A program made the position numbers and the translations under genes. Below are positions 21,185-32,446 of a DNA stretch of 64,000 nucleotides, one piece after another. Each line of letters begins with the position of its first letter. Positions within the stretch are counted from its first letter, which is position 1. The stretch comes from Azolla caroliniana (taxonomy: Eukaryota; Polypodiophyta), in NCBI GenBank assembly GCA_043228905.1, contig JBHGNT010000006.1:12896001-12960000 (forward strand), read 5' to 3'. The notes below the pieces were generated by a model that was given only the letters and a program-made list of their open reading frames with translations, was not told the origin of the DNA and ran no database searches.

Positions 21185-21475
21185 GTGAGGATCACGAGAG
21201 AGAGAGAGAGAGAGAGAGATCTGGGTGGAAGAGAGAAGTATGATAACATGGAGTATATTATATGAAGTACAGTACAAGGAAAGTTATGAGGATAAAGACT
21301 GGCGTGGAACATCTATTTATAGTATTATCAGGAGTATTCCTACATGAATTTTCCATAATTAAATAATAAATGAAAAAAAAAATTGTATTATAATTGTTAT
21401 CCTAACGGTTTGGCCTCAACCTGTGAACATAAGGTCACAAGTTCAATTCCTTTAGGGCCATACCATATCATGACA
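21185..21475 (-). repeat. Gyp-3 5' LTR
   Basis: Reading leftward it starts TGTCATGATATGG at 21475. A GA microsatellite (21200-21220) lies close to its inner end, as in the other chromovirus LTRs. A degenerate antisense B box (AGTTCAATTCC) is at 21440-21450. The inner boundary is approximate. Confidence 0.65.
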
Positions 21476-21483
21476 ATACCCCT

Positions 21484-23964
21484 CACCCCATCGAACATAT
21501 TGGAAACGTCCCACTAAGCCATGTCGGCCAGAAAGGGATTATGAGGAACATTTTGCACGTCCCGCCAATCACCGAAAATTTTGTGTCAATCGGACAGATA
21601 GTCGACTAGGGAATGCATGTTCAATTCACCCATCATGGGTGCTTCATTGAAGAAGAAGGAAAGATCATTGTGCAAGGGCGCTAAGAAGGAAGAATGTTTA
21701 TCCTCAAAACGAATGATGTCTACACTACTATGTTTGCCAAATGGCAAAAGGCCAATTTGGATATCAACCTATGGCACAAGTGATTCAGCCACGTCAACTT
21801 CCCGCGGCTTTGAGAAATGCAGACAAAGAACATCATTTTCGGCTTGCCACAATTTAGTGGTCGGAATGGCCAAGGTTGCAATGCCTATCAACTTGGGAAG
21901 AAGCACTGACTTCCATTCCCTAACGAGTGTAATCGGAGCCGTAACAAACTCGATTTATTCCATTCGAATGTGTGGGGCCCGACAGAGAACATGAGTATCG
22001 GCAAGAGTCGTTACTTTGTAACTTTCATCTATGACTACACTTGGCACACTTGAGCATGCTTGATCGAGAAGAAAAGTGAATTCTTCTCCTGTTTTCTTAA
22101 GGTGATGAGCCTTGCTAAACAGGAGACTGGAAGAAATATCAAGTGCTTAAGTTCTGATGGTGGAAAGGGGTACTTTTCCGACCATTTCTTGAGCTATCTA
22201 TAGAAGGAGGGAATACGGCGCAAATTCTCCTGCATATACAGACCAGAACATAATGGTGTGGCCAATGGAAGAATCAGACGATTGAGGAGGTGGCACGGGC
22301 AATACTTGAGGAGAAGTATATGCCAAAGTTCTAATGGGCCGAAGCGGTCAGGATGGCCATTTACCTACAGAATCAGACATTTGCATATGGAGGATTGTCA
22401 CAGCATGAGCTATACTTTGGGAAGACGTTGAATCTGGGACACTTGAGGGTGTTTGGTAGCATCGCATATGTGCATGTGCCGAAAGAGAAGAGGACGAAGC
22501 TGGATACAATAGCCGAGAAGTGCATTCTGGTCGGCTACTCGGATGAGCAAAAGGGTTATAGATGCTATAACCCCCGAACGAAACATGCCCGAGTCAGTTG
22601 ATATGTCATATTCGACGAATCAGCTTCGTGGTACTTGCTCCGTCTCCAACCCCCATTAACTCCATTTCAAATTTAGAGGATGAGGCCACCGAGGCCGAGA
22701 TGCCCCTAGATGCAGAAGAAATCGGAGATTTAGAAGAGAGACTGACCTCATTCCGGCTAAGTGGGTGAGCCAAATTTGAGACTGAGTCAGAACGACCAGT
22801 CGGATGAAGAGTCGGCGAGTAGTGGAGACTCAATCGTGATGTCTGTGTGCCAAAAGCTGAGGAGATGACTTACGCTTAAGGAGAAGGGGAAGAAGAAGAT
22901 GTCGGAATATGGCATAGAGGCCATTGCATCGGATCAGGGTGAATCCGATGTAATCAAGAGCGAAGATGGACCTCATGAGTTGAGGTAAGAGTCGGCCAAG
23001 AGGGCCATGAAATCAACAACACAGAAGTTGGGTCAGAAGAACCCCTTAGTTCGATATGGGTACAACAACTATATGGCACATCACTATGCGTATATGGCGA
23101 AGGTAACGGAACTGCATGAATTGGAGAACTACGTAGAGGCGGTGAAAGATGGTAATTGGTATGCCACAATGGAGGAAGAGATGCGTGCATTAGTGGAGAA
23201 CGAGATGTGGGACTTGTTTGACACCCCCAAAGGTGTGAAGCCAATCGTGCAAGTGGGTGTACAAGGTCAAGTATAACATTGAAGGCTCTATCAACCGGTA
23301 CAAGGCCCAACTGGTGGCCAAGGGACAACAACATGGCATCAACTACGATGAGACGTTCGCGTCGGACCCATTGATGATAACCGTCTGTGTGTTGCTAGCG
23401 GTAACAGCAACCAAGGGATGGCACTTACACCAGATGGATGTGAAGAACGTGTTCCTACAAGGAGAACTTGAGGAACAGGTGTATATGGTGCAACCTCCTG
23501 GATTTCAGTCTAGATTGAACACATTGGCCGTTAGTCGACTGAAGAAGTCTCTTTATAGACAAAAGCAAGCCATGTGTGCTTGGAACGTGAAGATCATACA
23601 ACGACTGTGTCGAATGGGATTTGCTATGTCGAAGTCGGACTTTTCCCTTTTCATCAAGCAAGGTCGGAATGGGCCGTTAAGCATTCTTCTTTATGTTGAT
23701 GACTTGGTCATCGTCGGCGCCGAGCTGGATGAAATCGACTGCATAATGTCCCAACTTGCCGTATCATTTGAAATGAAGGATCTGGGGGACTTACATTATC
23801 TCCTCGGGGTTGAAGTGATCCACACCCTTGAAGGCATACTAATAAGCCAAAGGTATTGTGTGTTGCGTATGCTCTTCAAGTTTGGAATGACAAATTGCAA
23901 GTCCATCTCGACTCCTCTAGACTGAAACATGAAGCTTCACCAAGGTTCGGGAACGGTCTGCAAA
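21484..23964 (+). pseudogene. Cop-B fragment 2: integrase and RT remnants
   Basis: Integrase N-terminal text (LPHVGQKG-like), then catalytic-region remnants FHSNVWGPTENMSIGKSRYF, a degraded SSDGGKGYF and PEHNGVA. The C-terminal part is open at 22353-22601 (HELYFGKTLNLGHLRVFGSI). RT is open at 23257-23925 with ILLYVDDLVIVG near 23690 and FEMKDLGDLHY. RNase H is missing. The fragment ends about 40 bp after a STPLD motif, where the next Cop-B LTR begins. Several stops and frameshifts. Confidence 0.78.
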
Positions 23965-24363
23965 TGTTGAGATACAAGCTCAACATTGGCCGGATCGGCT
24001 TTGCAAGCCGAGAACCAGATCGGTGCGTAAACCGGTGCGTAAATTGGTGCGCAAACCGGTGCGCAACAAGAGGCTGGATCAGTGCAGAAACCGTGAGGGA
24101 ATATATTTGGGAGTTAGTGTAGGAGCTCAGTTATGAGCATTGAAGTACGTGTCAATACTTTTGTCAATCCGTATGGACTTGTATAAAAGTGCTCTCTGAG
24201 CACATCCTATGTACAAAGTTTACACATTATTCGAATTTAGTTTTTTTAGTGTGTTTTTCCTTGTGTCTCTCCCGCGTACATTGTGTCTTAAGCTCTCCAT
24301 TAAACCTGTTTTTCTCTATTGGTATTCTATGTTTCATATAGCTTCCGCACATAACATTTCACA
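23965..24363 (+). repeat. Cop-B chimera 5' LTR (399 bp)
   Basis: It starts TGTTGAGATACAAGCTCAACA (palindromic) and ends TTTCACA against the primer site. A TATA box (GTATAAAAG) is near 24181. It is clearly diverged from the 3' LTR at 45093-45479. Confidence 0.85.
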
Positions 24364-24375
24364 TGGTATCAAAGC
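24364..24375 (+). promoter_or_regulatory. Cop-B primer binding site (tRNA-iMet)
   Basis: TGGTATCAAAGC directly follows the LTR and matches the initiator tRNA-Met end with one change from the Cop-1 site. Confidence 0.85.
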
Positions 24376-24468
24376 ACGAGGGTTGAGAACCTCTGCAGCC
24401 GACTTCAGCTTGAAACAAAAAAAACTAATCTCGGTGAAGAACAGAAAGGAAAAAAAAAGGATAGATGT

Positions 24469-25618
24469 ATGGCTAGTTCGCTTCCAACTGAGAAGCTCGA
24501 CAAAAGTAACTATGCATCTTGGTCGTACAAGATGCACCAGTACCTGCTCGAACAGGGATACTGGAGTTATGTCGATGGAGCGAATGATGCAACACCCGAA
24601 TTGACATACAGAGCTCACGTAAGCCACGATGTCATGTTCGATGAGTCTACGTCTTGGTATTTACCTCCGACTCCGGACCTCAGCTCCAATCCAAGTTCTA
24701 AAGATGAGGTCAGCGAGGCTGAGATGCCTCCTGATGAGCATGAAGTCGAAACTCTTGAAGAGAGTCCAATCTCATTTCGGCTAAGTGGACCGGGTTGACG
24801 AGTCAGATGAAGAGCCAGGGAGTAGTGGAGTCTTGGCCATGCATTCCCCGCACAAGAAGCCGAAGAGACGGCTTACGCGCAAAGAAAAGGGAAACAAGAA
24901 GATGCCAGAGTACGGCATGGATAGGGACGAGTCGGATCAACGCAAATCCGACTCCAAGAAGAGCGATGATGGGCCTTCAAGAGCGAAGTTCGTGTCAGCC
25001 AGAACAGCCTCAACATCGGCTAATCAGCAATTACGCCGATCTACCCGCTAGAAGAATCTTGTTATGTGGTTCGGATACAATGAGTACATGGTGCATCACT
25101 ATGCGTACATGACACATGTAGCAGAAGTGCGGGAGCCGGAGAGCTAAACAGAAGCGGCAAAGGACACGAATTCGCGTACCACCATGGAGGAAGAGATGAA
25201 CGCACTTGCGGAGAATGAAACCTGGGACCTGGTTGATGCCCCCAAGGGTGTAAAGCCGATTGGATGCAGGTGGGTGTACAAGGTCAAGTACAACACTGAC
25301 GGCTCGGTCAACCGATACAAGGCCCGGTTAGTAGCAAAAGGCTACGTGCAGCAACACGACATCGATTATGATGAAATGTTTGTGTCGATCGCAAAGATGA
25401 CGATCGTTTATGTTTTGCTTGCGGTAGCTGCGACGAAGGGGTGGCACTTACATCAGATGGATGTAAAGAATGTGTTCCTGCAAGGCGAGTTTGAGGAACA
25501 ACTGTATATGGTACAACCCCCCAGATTTCACTTCAGAACAAACACTTCGGTGGTATCCCGGTTGAAGAAATCCCTTTACAGACTAAAGCAAGCCCTGCAT
25601 ACCTGAACCACGAATATC
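24469..25618 (+). pseudogene. Cop-B chimera: gag start, linker and RT up to the Gyp-A insertion
   Basis: The ATG at 24469 opens MASSLPTEKLDKSNYASWSY, a copia gag N-terminus. After about 45 residues it jumps to the post-integrase linker (SHDVMFDESTSWYLPPTP), so the rest of gag, protease and the integrase core are deleted. After frame breaks near 24800 and 25147, RT is open at 25184-25606 (METWDLV-type start, [20 protein letters not shown]). It stops at KQALHT just before Gyp-A. Confidence 0.8.
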
Positions 25619-25622
25619 ACGC

Positions 25623-26649
25623 TGTCGTGAAGATTTTCGGCAATAGTGTGAAAATCCCATAAAATGTACAAAATCGAGTATGAATCACGTAATACAATAA
25701 TTGTGAAGATAACATTTTTAATATCTAAGTACAAAATGATGGAGGTTTCGAATGCACTTTATTACACAAGAAATGGACAACTAAATGTCAAGATATGAGG
25801 GTATAAAGTTTGTGAAAAGAAAAGAGAAAATTGTGAGATATCCCACATAGGCACGACAAATACGGCTCTCATCATATATAAGGTGGAGCAAAAGATATTA
25901 TCTTTGTGTCTATGTGTGGAGCATAGAGAGTTCAAGGTAACTTGAACTTAGAGTGGAGGTGGCTAGCTACTCGAAAAGGGTTTTGGCCAACCAAAACCGG
26001 ACCGGCGATGGAGCCGGTGATCCGACGGCATCCGACGGCAATCCGGCGGCGGCATGCGGCACCGGTATCCGCATCCGGCGGCGGCACCGGTATCCGGCGA
26101 CGACATTCGACGACGGTATCCGGCGAACCGGCGACTAGATAAAATAAATATATAAAAATATATACATATTTACATATACAAGGAGGGCAAGTATGGACTC
26201 AAACCTTGCACCTCCAAGTTAGGAGTCAAATGGCTTACCATTAAGCCATGGTATTTAGTTGAAATTATATTTCTATCATTGTACTTTTACATGTAAATTC
26301 TCATCCATGAGTGCTAAAATGAGTGACATGATTAGCATGCACCACATGTAATACTTAAGCGCCAAATGGCAAACATGCAATTTATGCATGTCTTGTACCC
26401 TCACATGCATCATATGCATGAGAGCATCTATAAAAGAGGGAAGGGGGAGGAGAAAAACACGGTTTTTTTTTATGAAAATTAAGAAGAAGAAATTCGTTAT
26501 CAAATCAATCGTGTAATCTCATCTTCTCTCTTTCCCAATCTATCTTAAGTACTTTCTCGCCAAAGCTTGTATCGACTCTAAATCCTTCTGGTCCAGAACC
26601 CCGGCGGTTCCGCCTCACGATCCGCGCGTAGTGACGGATCTTCACGACA
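25623..26649 (+). repeat. Gyp-A 5' LTR (1027 bp)
   Basis: Starts TGTCGTGAAGA, ends TCTTCACGACA. TATA candidates are at 25873-25881 and 26429-26436 (TATAAAAG). A CCGG/CGGC-rich block spans 26000-26130. Antisense tRNA-like boxes lie at 26195-26250. The motif GGTCCAGAACCCCGGCGGTT near 26590 is shared with Gyp-C-type LTRs. Confidence 0.93.
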
Positions 26650-26657
26650 TAATTAAG

Positions 26658-26675
26658 TGGTGAACCCGACGTGAA
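26658..26675 (+). promoter_or_regulatory. Gyp-A primer binding site (tRNA-Trp-like)
   Basis: TGGTGAACCCGACGTGAA, 8 nt after the LTR, is identical to the Gyp-C site. It matches the 3' end of plant tRNA-Trp as I recall it. The tRNA identity should be checked against a tRNA set. Confidence 0.75.
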
Positions 26676-26716
26676 CGAGGCGGTAGGAAGGATCAAGTCG
26701 AGATTAATAGTTGGAG

Positions 26717-28058
26717 ATGGCGTCCTCAAGCAACCAAGCGGGAGAGCTCGAAAGGATGATGCTAATCGTCGAGCAAATGATGAGATCTCGGGACAACGAC
26801 GCGAGCGTGGAGAAGGCTGTTGATCGTGTCGTAGAGCTCGAGGGCCAATTCGATGGAAGGAACGTTACGAAGTTCCTTGATGCATATAAGAGGGAGATGA
26901 ATCAAAGGGACGTGTCCGAGGCACGTCAAATCGCAAGCTTCAAGAGAGTTGTCGCCAACAACATCCAAAGACGCATCATCGAGCTTCAAGAAGGAAAGAC
27001 AACATGGTCCGAGTTCGAGAAAACGATACTAGCGGAGTTCGTGACTGAAGACTCAACGAGGATGACTCGACATGCCCTGATGAAGTGGATAGAGAAGAAG
27101 AATAAGAAGATGAGCGTCTCGAGGGTGTACGACGAATTCGACCAGATGTTTAGTCGTCTTCCCAATACGGACCAAGTATTGCTTGAAGAGGACAAGACTT
27201 TGTACTTCTTGAAGGCCGTGGACATAAAGGATAGACGGGAGTTGGGGACTCTTCTCGAAGATGATACCCAAGAAAATGGGCTCGTAGCGGACTGGATCGC
27301 GGTGAAGCGGGCATGCAATAGGCTCGACAAGCATCGCCAATGGGTTGATGACACCGACTTGACGGGACCGACTACCACGGAGAAAGCAAGACCGCCGAAA
27401 GTAGCTGAGCCGCTGAGACAAAGTAACGTGGAAGAAAAGAAGATTGATGACGACATCATCGAAGAGCTAGCGAAGAAGTTCGAGAAGGTCACTCTAGCCA
27501 ACATGAATCGTCGGGGCCCTAAAGGAAAAGAACCCTTTAGATGCGTGTGGTGCGATAGCATGGACCACATGAGAAGGGATTGTGCGAGCCTTTGAGAGGC
27601 GATTCCACATGATCTGCTCAAGCGAGACTAGAAGACCCCTACGGGTGAATTTCGGAAGAGGAGGAATGAAGAGATCTATGGAGGATGCCGATGCGACTCA
27701 TGTGGATGCGATGCACTATGCTGCGTCGGCCGGAATAAGAGTCGGGAAAGACAAGACTGAAGCTGCTAGAGCGGGAGCAAAGTTTTGGACTTCCGTTCTC
27801 GAATATGAGAAGAAGGGAAAAATCACATCGAACGAGGTAGAGCTTGCGGACCGAAGCGTGCAAAGCATAATCGGGTGGTCAGATCCGGTGGATGACAACA
27901 CCATACTCGCAGAGGTGATGTGCGACAACCACGAGGTGTTCGTCGAAGAAAAGAGAAAGAGAATAGAAGAGCAAGGGCCATCAAAAAGACATGAAACAAG
28001 GAATGCGAAAAAGAAGGACAATGCGGAGACGAGTCGACCTTTACAAACGGAGGAATGA
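26717..28058 (+). pseudogene. Gyp-A gag with frameshift and stop
   Basis: The ATG at 26717 starts MASSSNQAGELERMM. The gag core is open to 27595 and ends at a zinc knuckle CVWCDSMDHMRRDC (C-x2-C-x4-H-x4-C). There the frame breaks. Homology to Gyp-C gag resumes in the next frame (27582-28058, RPLRVNFGRGGMK), which hits a TGA at 28056-28058. In Gyp-C this whole region is one open frame into protease, so both lesions are specific to Gyp-A. Confidence 0.85.
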
Positions 28059-28112
28059 GAATCAAGCCGAAAAGGGGAGCCGAGCGTACGAGTTGAAGAA
28101 ACGGTTCGGCCC

Positions 28113-28889
28113 GTGAAGGTTGGTGTCGAAGACCCCGCTCGGAGGACAAGGACCATACCTACCTATAAGCTAAGGTCGGACATAGAGCAGACGACGGACC
28201 TAAAGAAGATTCTCGAAGAACAAGTTCTTGATAGCCACGTAACTTTGTCCTTGAGGGAATTGCTTGGCATTACGAAGAAGGAGTTCCATGACACGATCGT
28301 GGACCTTGTAAAGAGAAAGAGACAACAATCGGACGAGGAAGAAGAGAAGCCGCAAAAAGCAAAAACGAATGCCATAACGATGGCAAGAGACGAAATCGAT
28401 GAAGATATGATGGACAGCCACTACACTCGACCTCATTGGGCACGAGCGACAACGGAGACGCCGGTGAAGATCGGGGAGAAGAAAGAGACCGTGGTAGCCT
28501 TGATCGACCACGGCTCGGAGATCAACCTCATGTCAACCGACTTCTACAAAAAGGGAAGATGGCCAATCAATACAAACCACGGATGGAAGATTCGCGCAGC
28601 AACAAAGTCTACGGAGGACTTGTACGGAGCTTGTCCCAATGTCAAAGTCACGATCGGGGATGTGGAGAAGGATCAACACTTCTTCGTACAAGAATCGGCG
28701 TTGCATCCTGTCATCCTAGGGCAACCTTATATCACATCATCTCGGATGGAGACCAAAGTGTTCGATAATGGAGCAGCCTTCGCACGAATAAAGAGTCTTG
28801 ACAACCAAAGATCGGTCCAATTCCTAACAGTGCGAGCCAATCATGAAAGGAATCGAGATAGTCTCGGAGGTGAATCCTCGGATTTTTAG
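28113..28889 (+). CDS. Gyp-A protease region
   Basis: The C-terminal part of the gag-protease ORF is open for 258 residues. The aspartic protease motif is ALIDHGSEINLMS at about residues 131-143: Asp-His-Gly instead of Asp-Ser/Thr-Gly. The flap and second half end in PVILGQPYI, typical of retropepsins. Gyp-C has the same DHG, so this is a lineage feature. The frame ends GAT TTT TAG, a run of five T's at the stop, followed by a hairpin. Pol continues in the -1 frame. Confidence 0.85.
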   Translation: MKVGVEDPARRTRTIPTYKLRSDIEQTTDLKKILEEQVLDSHVTLSLRELLGITKKEFHDTIVDLVKRKRQQSDEEEEKPQKAKTNAITMARDEIDEDMMDSHYTRPHWARATTETPVKIGEKKETVVALIDHGSEINLMSTDFYKKGRWPINTNHGWKIRAATKSTEDLYGACPNVKVTIGDVEKDQHFFVQESALHPVILGQPYITSSRMETKVFDNGAAFARIKSLDNQRSVQFLTVRANHERNRDSLGGESSDF

Positions 28890-28924
28890 AGCGGACTATT
28901 GAAGCATGGGACACAAATAGTCCG
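28883..28924 (+). promoter_or_regulatory. Candidate -1 frameshift site and hairpin, Gyp-A
   Basis: T5 at 28883-28887 overlaps the TAG stop at 28887-28889. A perfect 9-bp stem (CGGACTATT at 28892-28900 with AATAGTCCG at 28916-28924) encloses a 15-nt loop. The -1 frame is open from before the stop through the hairpin into pol. The same geometry occurs in Gyp-C at 38652-38693. Confidence 0.7.
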
Positions 28925-31900
28925 AGCAATCACAAGACCCCACAAGAAAGAAGAGCGCGTGGATTGCAAGGAGAAGCAACATGTGTCACACCTAGTGGCG
29001 CATGTAAACTAGTACTACCCGACAAGAAGCACAAGCGCCGGATACAAGAATTCGAGAAGATGCTGAAAGAAGAGAACATAATAGAAGAAGGAGAGTTCGT
29101 GACTCATATTATGGAAGAAGCCTCATTTAACGACACCATCGGCGAAATCGAGGACGTCGTGGACTTGAGCTATCTTCACAACCAACGTGTGATTTCGGTT
29201 AACTCCGTCAACATGTACGCTATCATCGATGAATACCGTCGTGGCATCTCGATGAATGAAGCTGACATCAACACGAAATATAAAACAGTGGATAAGAAGA
29301 TCAGGCCAGTTGCGGTTCCGCTACCGGAAGATAGCTGGCAAAAGATGAAGGAAGTCGCTAACGATCCAAGCTTAAGAGATCCGAAGAAGATAGGTCATGA
29401 CTTCACCAAAGAGACGAAGGGGAAGCTACGCGTTGGAAAGGAGGATTTCCTTCTCCCTCAAGAGGAGCGAATGTTTCGCGATATGCTTGAGAGACATGGG
29501 AAGGCTTTCGCATTCTTCCCACGAGAAATCGGATGCGCCGACCCAAAGGTTATAGAGCCAATGGTGATCTTCACGGTGCCTCATGTGCCTTGGAATTTGA
29601 AACCGATACCGGTTCCGAGAGCACACCTTCCGAAGCTGATCGAGCTCTTAAAGGAGAAGGTGAGTATGGGAATTCTAGAACCGTCGAATGCTCCTTATTC
29701 CAATAGGTGGTTCACGGTGCCGAAGAAGAATGGATCATTGCGATTCATCCAAGATCTTCAACCCGTCAACAAGGTGACAATTCGAAATGTTGGAATCGGT
29801 CCGAGCGTGGACGAATTTGCCGAAGCGTTTGCGGGCCGGTCCATCTACTCCATTGGCGATCTCTACTCCGGATATGACCAATTCCAGTTGGTGATCGACA
29901 GTCGGGACATTACAACCATGAGTACTCCGATCGGGCTTGTGCGGATGTGTACCTTACCCCAAGGCGCAACGAACTCGGTGGCTCATATGGTGAATGCCAT
30001 GAATAAAGTCTTGAAGGATTGCATTCCGGACATCACGATGCCATTCTTGGATGATATTTCGATAAAAGGATGTTCGGATGAGGAGGAAGATGAATCGAAA
30101 GATAAGGAAGGTTGTAGAAAGTTCGTTGCGGATCATATGAAAGATTGCGAGAAGGTGCTTCAAAGGCTCGAAGATGCGAATTTGACATTTTCGGGAGAAA
30201 AATCCGCATTCGGGCAACCGGAGATCTTGGTGGTAGGTCACTTGTGTGGAGCATACGGCCGGAAGCCCTCGCCATCCAAAGTGAACGCAATCCAAGACAT
30301 GAAAGAAGAATGCGAAAACCAAACGGAGGTTCGAAGGTTCCTTGGAGCGTGCGCGTTTTATCATATATGGATTCCTCACTACGCTCATGTCGCTGAACCA
30401 TTATATGGACTACTAAAGAAAAGAATAAAGTTCGAATGGCGAGACGAGCACATAGAGGCGATGCGAAGATTAAAGAAACTGCTTCTTGAAGCTCCGGCAC
30501 TAAGGAAGGCCGACTATGCCGAAGGGAAACCAATTTACGTGACCGTAGATACGAGCCCAACCAGAATCGGGTGGGTCATCAATCAAGAAGGTGAAGATAA
30601 TGCGCGATATGCCGTCCGGTTCGGAGCAAAGGTTCTTAGCGAACGGCAACAAAGATATGCCCAAGTCAAGCGGGAACTTGGGGGTATTGTGTCGGCAGTG
30701 AAGACGGACAAAGATTACCTGATAGGGTCAGAAGTGATAATAGAGACAGATTGTCTCCCAATTCTCGGAATGGTCTCGGGATGCACGACCCCAGATCTTG
30801 CTATGCTAAGGTGGATCGCCTACATCAAGTCTTTAAACCCAAAGATCCGTCACATCGCAGGGAAGAAGAACGCCATGGCTGACATGCTGTCGAGGGCAAG
30901 ATTTTCAAATGGAAGTAACATGGTTTCGGAAGATGAAGATGTCGCCCTCGACTTCTTCAAGATGGCTCGATTGTCGGCGGAAGACCAGGACACACAAACC
31001 CTCCACACCTTCAACGAGAACGAGTACGAAGGAGAGTGGTTACTCATCGGTAGATTCCTAAGAACATTGACGACCGATGCTTCGTTGACAAAGGAGGAGG
31101 CCCTACGAATCCGGAAGAAAGCTTATCGATACTTCTTGAAGGGAGGATTCCTTTGGCGACATCCAAAAAGAAGGACAGGAATACCACGTCGAGTGGTGGT
31201 AAAGAAAGAAGAGCAAGAGACGCTGATGACCGAATTCCACGAGAGTGCTTGGGCAGGTCATAGAGGGACATGGGCGACGTTCGAAAAATTGAAGGAGAAG
31301 TACTGGTGGCCAAGCATGTACAAAGATGTACTCCATTTCGTGTCCACATGTGAAACTTGCCAAATATATTCAAATATACGTCATCGTGATGAGTTAAAGC
31401 CGACATACCCACTCACCATTCACTTCAAATGGATGGTGGATCTGGTCTCGATGCCAATGGGAGTGGGACAAATGAAGTACTTAGCGCTCGCAAGGGAAGA
31501 CTTGACAAATCAAGTGGAAGGACGAGCCTTGACAAATAAGACGACTTCAGCCGTTTGTAAATTTTTACTTGAAGATGTTGTTTGCCGATATGGATGTGTA
31601 GGGAAGATAGTGGCCGACCGAGGGGAGTTGGACGCACACGAAGCGACGGAGCTCTTCGGAAGACTAGGCGTGAAGCTCTCCCTCACGACTGCCTACAATC
31701 CGGAAGCAAATGGGAAGATTGAGCGAGGGCATGGACCTATCGTTAAAACCATCGTACAGGCATGCAACGGTCGAGTCGGGAATTGGCCACGACTATTACC
31801 CTATGCCTTGTGGGCCGATATAACGACATATAGCTCGGTGACAGGGTATATGCCGACGGAGCTTATGTATGGACAAAAGCCGATTATGCCCATCGAAAGG

Positions 31901-32374
31901 ACGATCGCCTCATGGGTAGCGATACCATGGGAGAACGAGATGAGCCGAGAAGAGTTATTAGCGGCGCGGATAAGGCAACTTGAAAGAAGACCTGAAGATT
32001 TAGAAAAAGCGCGAAAGATGATGAAGGCAGCCCGAGTAAAGAACAAAGTTCGGTTCGACAACACGCATCGACTTCGTCCCAAGAAGATTGAAGAAGGGGA
32101 TTGGGTTTTGGTTTACGACAGCACCCTTGACAATCAACATAGTACAACAAGGAAGTTCGCAAGAAGATGGTTTGGGCCGTATGTGGTGACAAGTGCCAAC
32201 GATAAGGCCACATACCACCTTGTGGAACTAGACGGATCAAGGTTGGCCGTACCCATTGCGGGAAAAAGAGTAAAGCTTTTCAAGAAAAGACAAGACAAGG
32301 ATCCTCACCTCGATTACCTCGACGATGAACATAATAGGCCGGATGAAAATGAAGACATGGAGGAATCTAATTGA
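28890..32374 (+). CDS. Gyp-A pol: RT, RNase H, integrase
   Basis: The frame is open from the gag-protease stop to 32374. There is no strong start (TTG at 28964, first ATG about 29059), which fits entry by frameshift. RT shows WFTVPKKNGSLRFIQDLQPV, CTLPQGATNSVAHM and catalytic FLDD (usual YLDD/YVDD). An acidic insert of about 15 residues follows the palm motif. RNase H has VTVDTSPTRIGWVINQ. Integrase has FHESAWAGHRG plus CETC, and D (WMVDLVS), D (VADRGELD) and E (NGKIERGH). It ends in a GPY-like module and acidic tail, with no chromodomain. It looks intact. Confidence 0.92.
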
Positions 32375-32446
32375 TCATCGTAGCCGAAATCTCACTTCTT
32401 CTCTTCTTGGCACGTACCGGAGGACGTGCGGTTTGGTGGGGGTGGA

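Larger units (their letters stand above)
17663..21475 (-). mobile_element. Gyp-3: minus-strand chromovirus, 3' truncated
   Basis: Third chromovirus copy, closest to Gyp-2. Reading leftward: 5' LTR (about 21185-21475), leader, gag (21037 to about 19300), protease and RT (19293-17747), then the beginning of RNase H, cut at 17663. A block of about 745 bp at 19482-20228 interrupts gag. No frame is intact. Confidence 0.8.
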
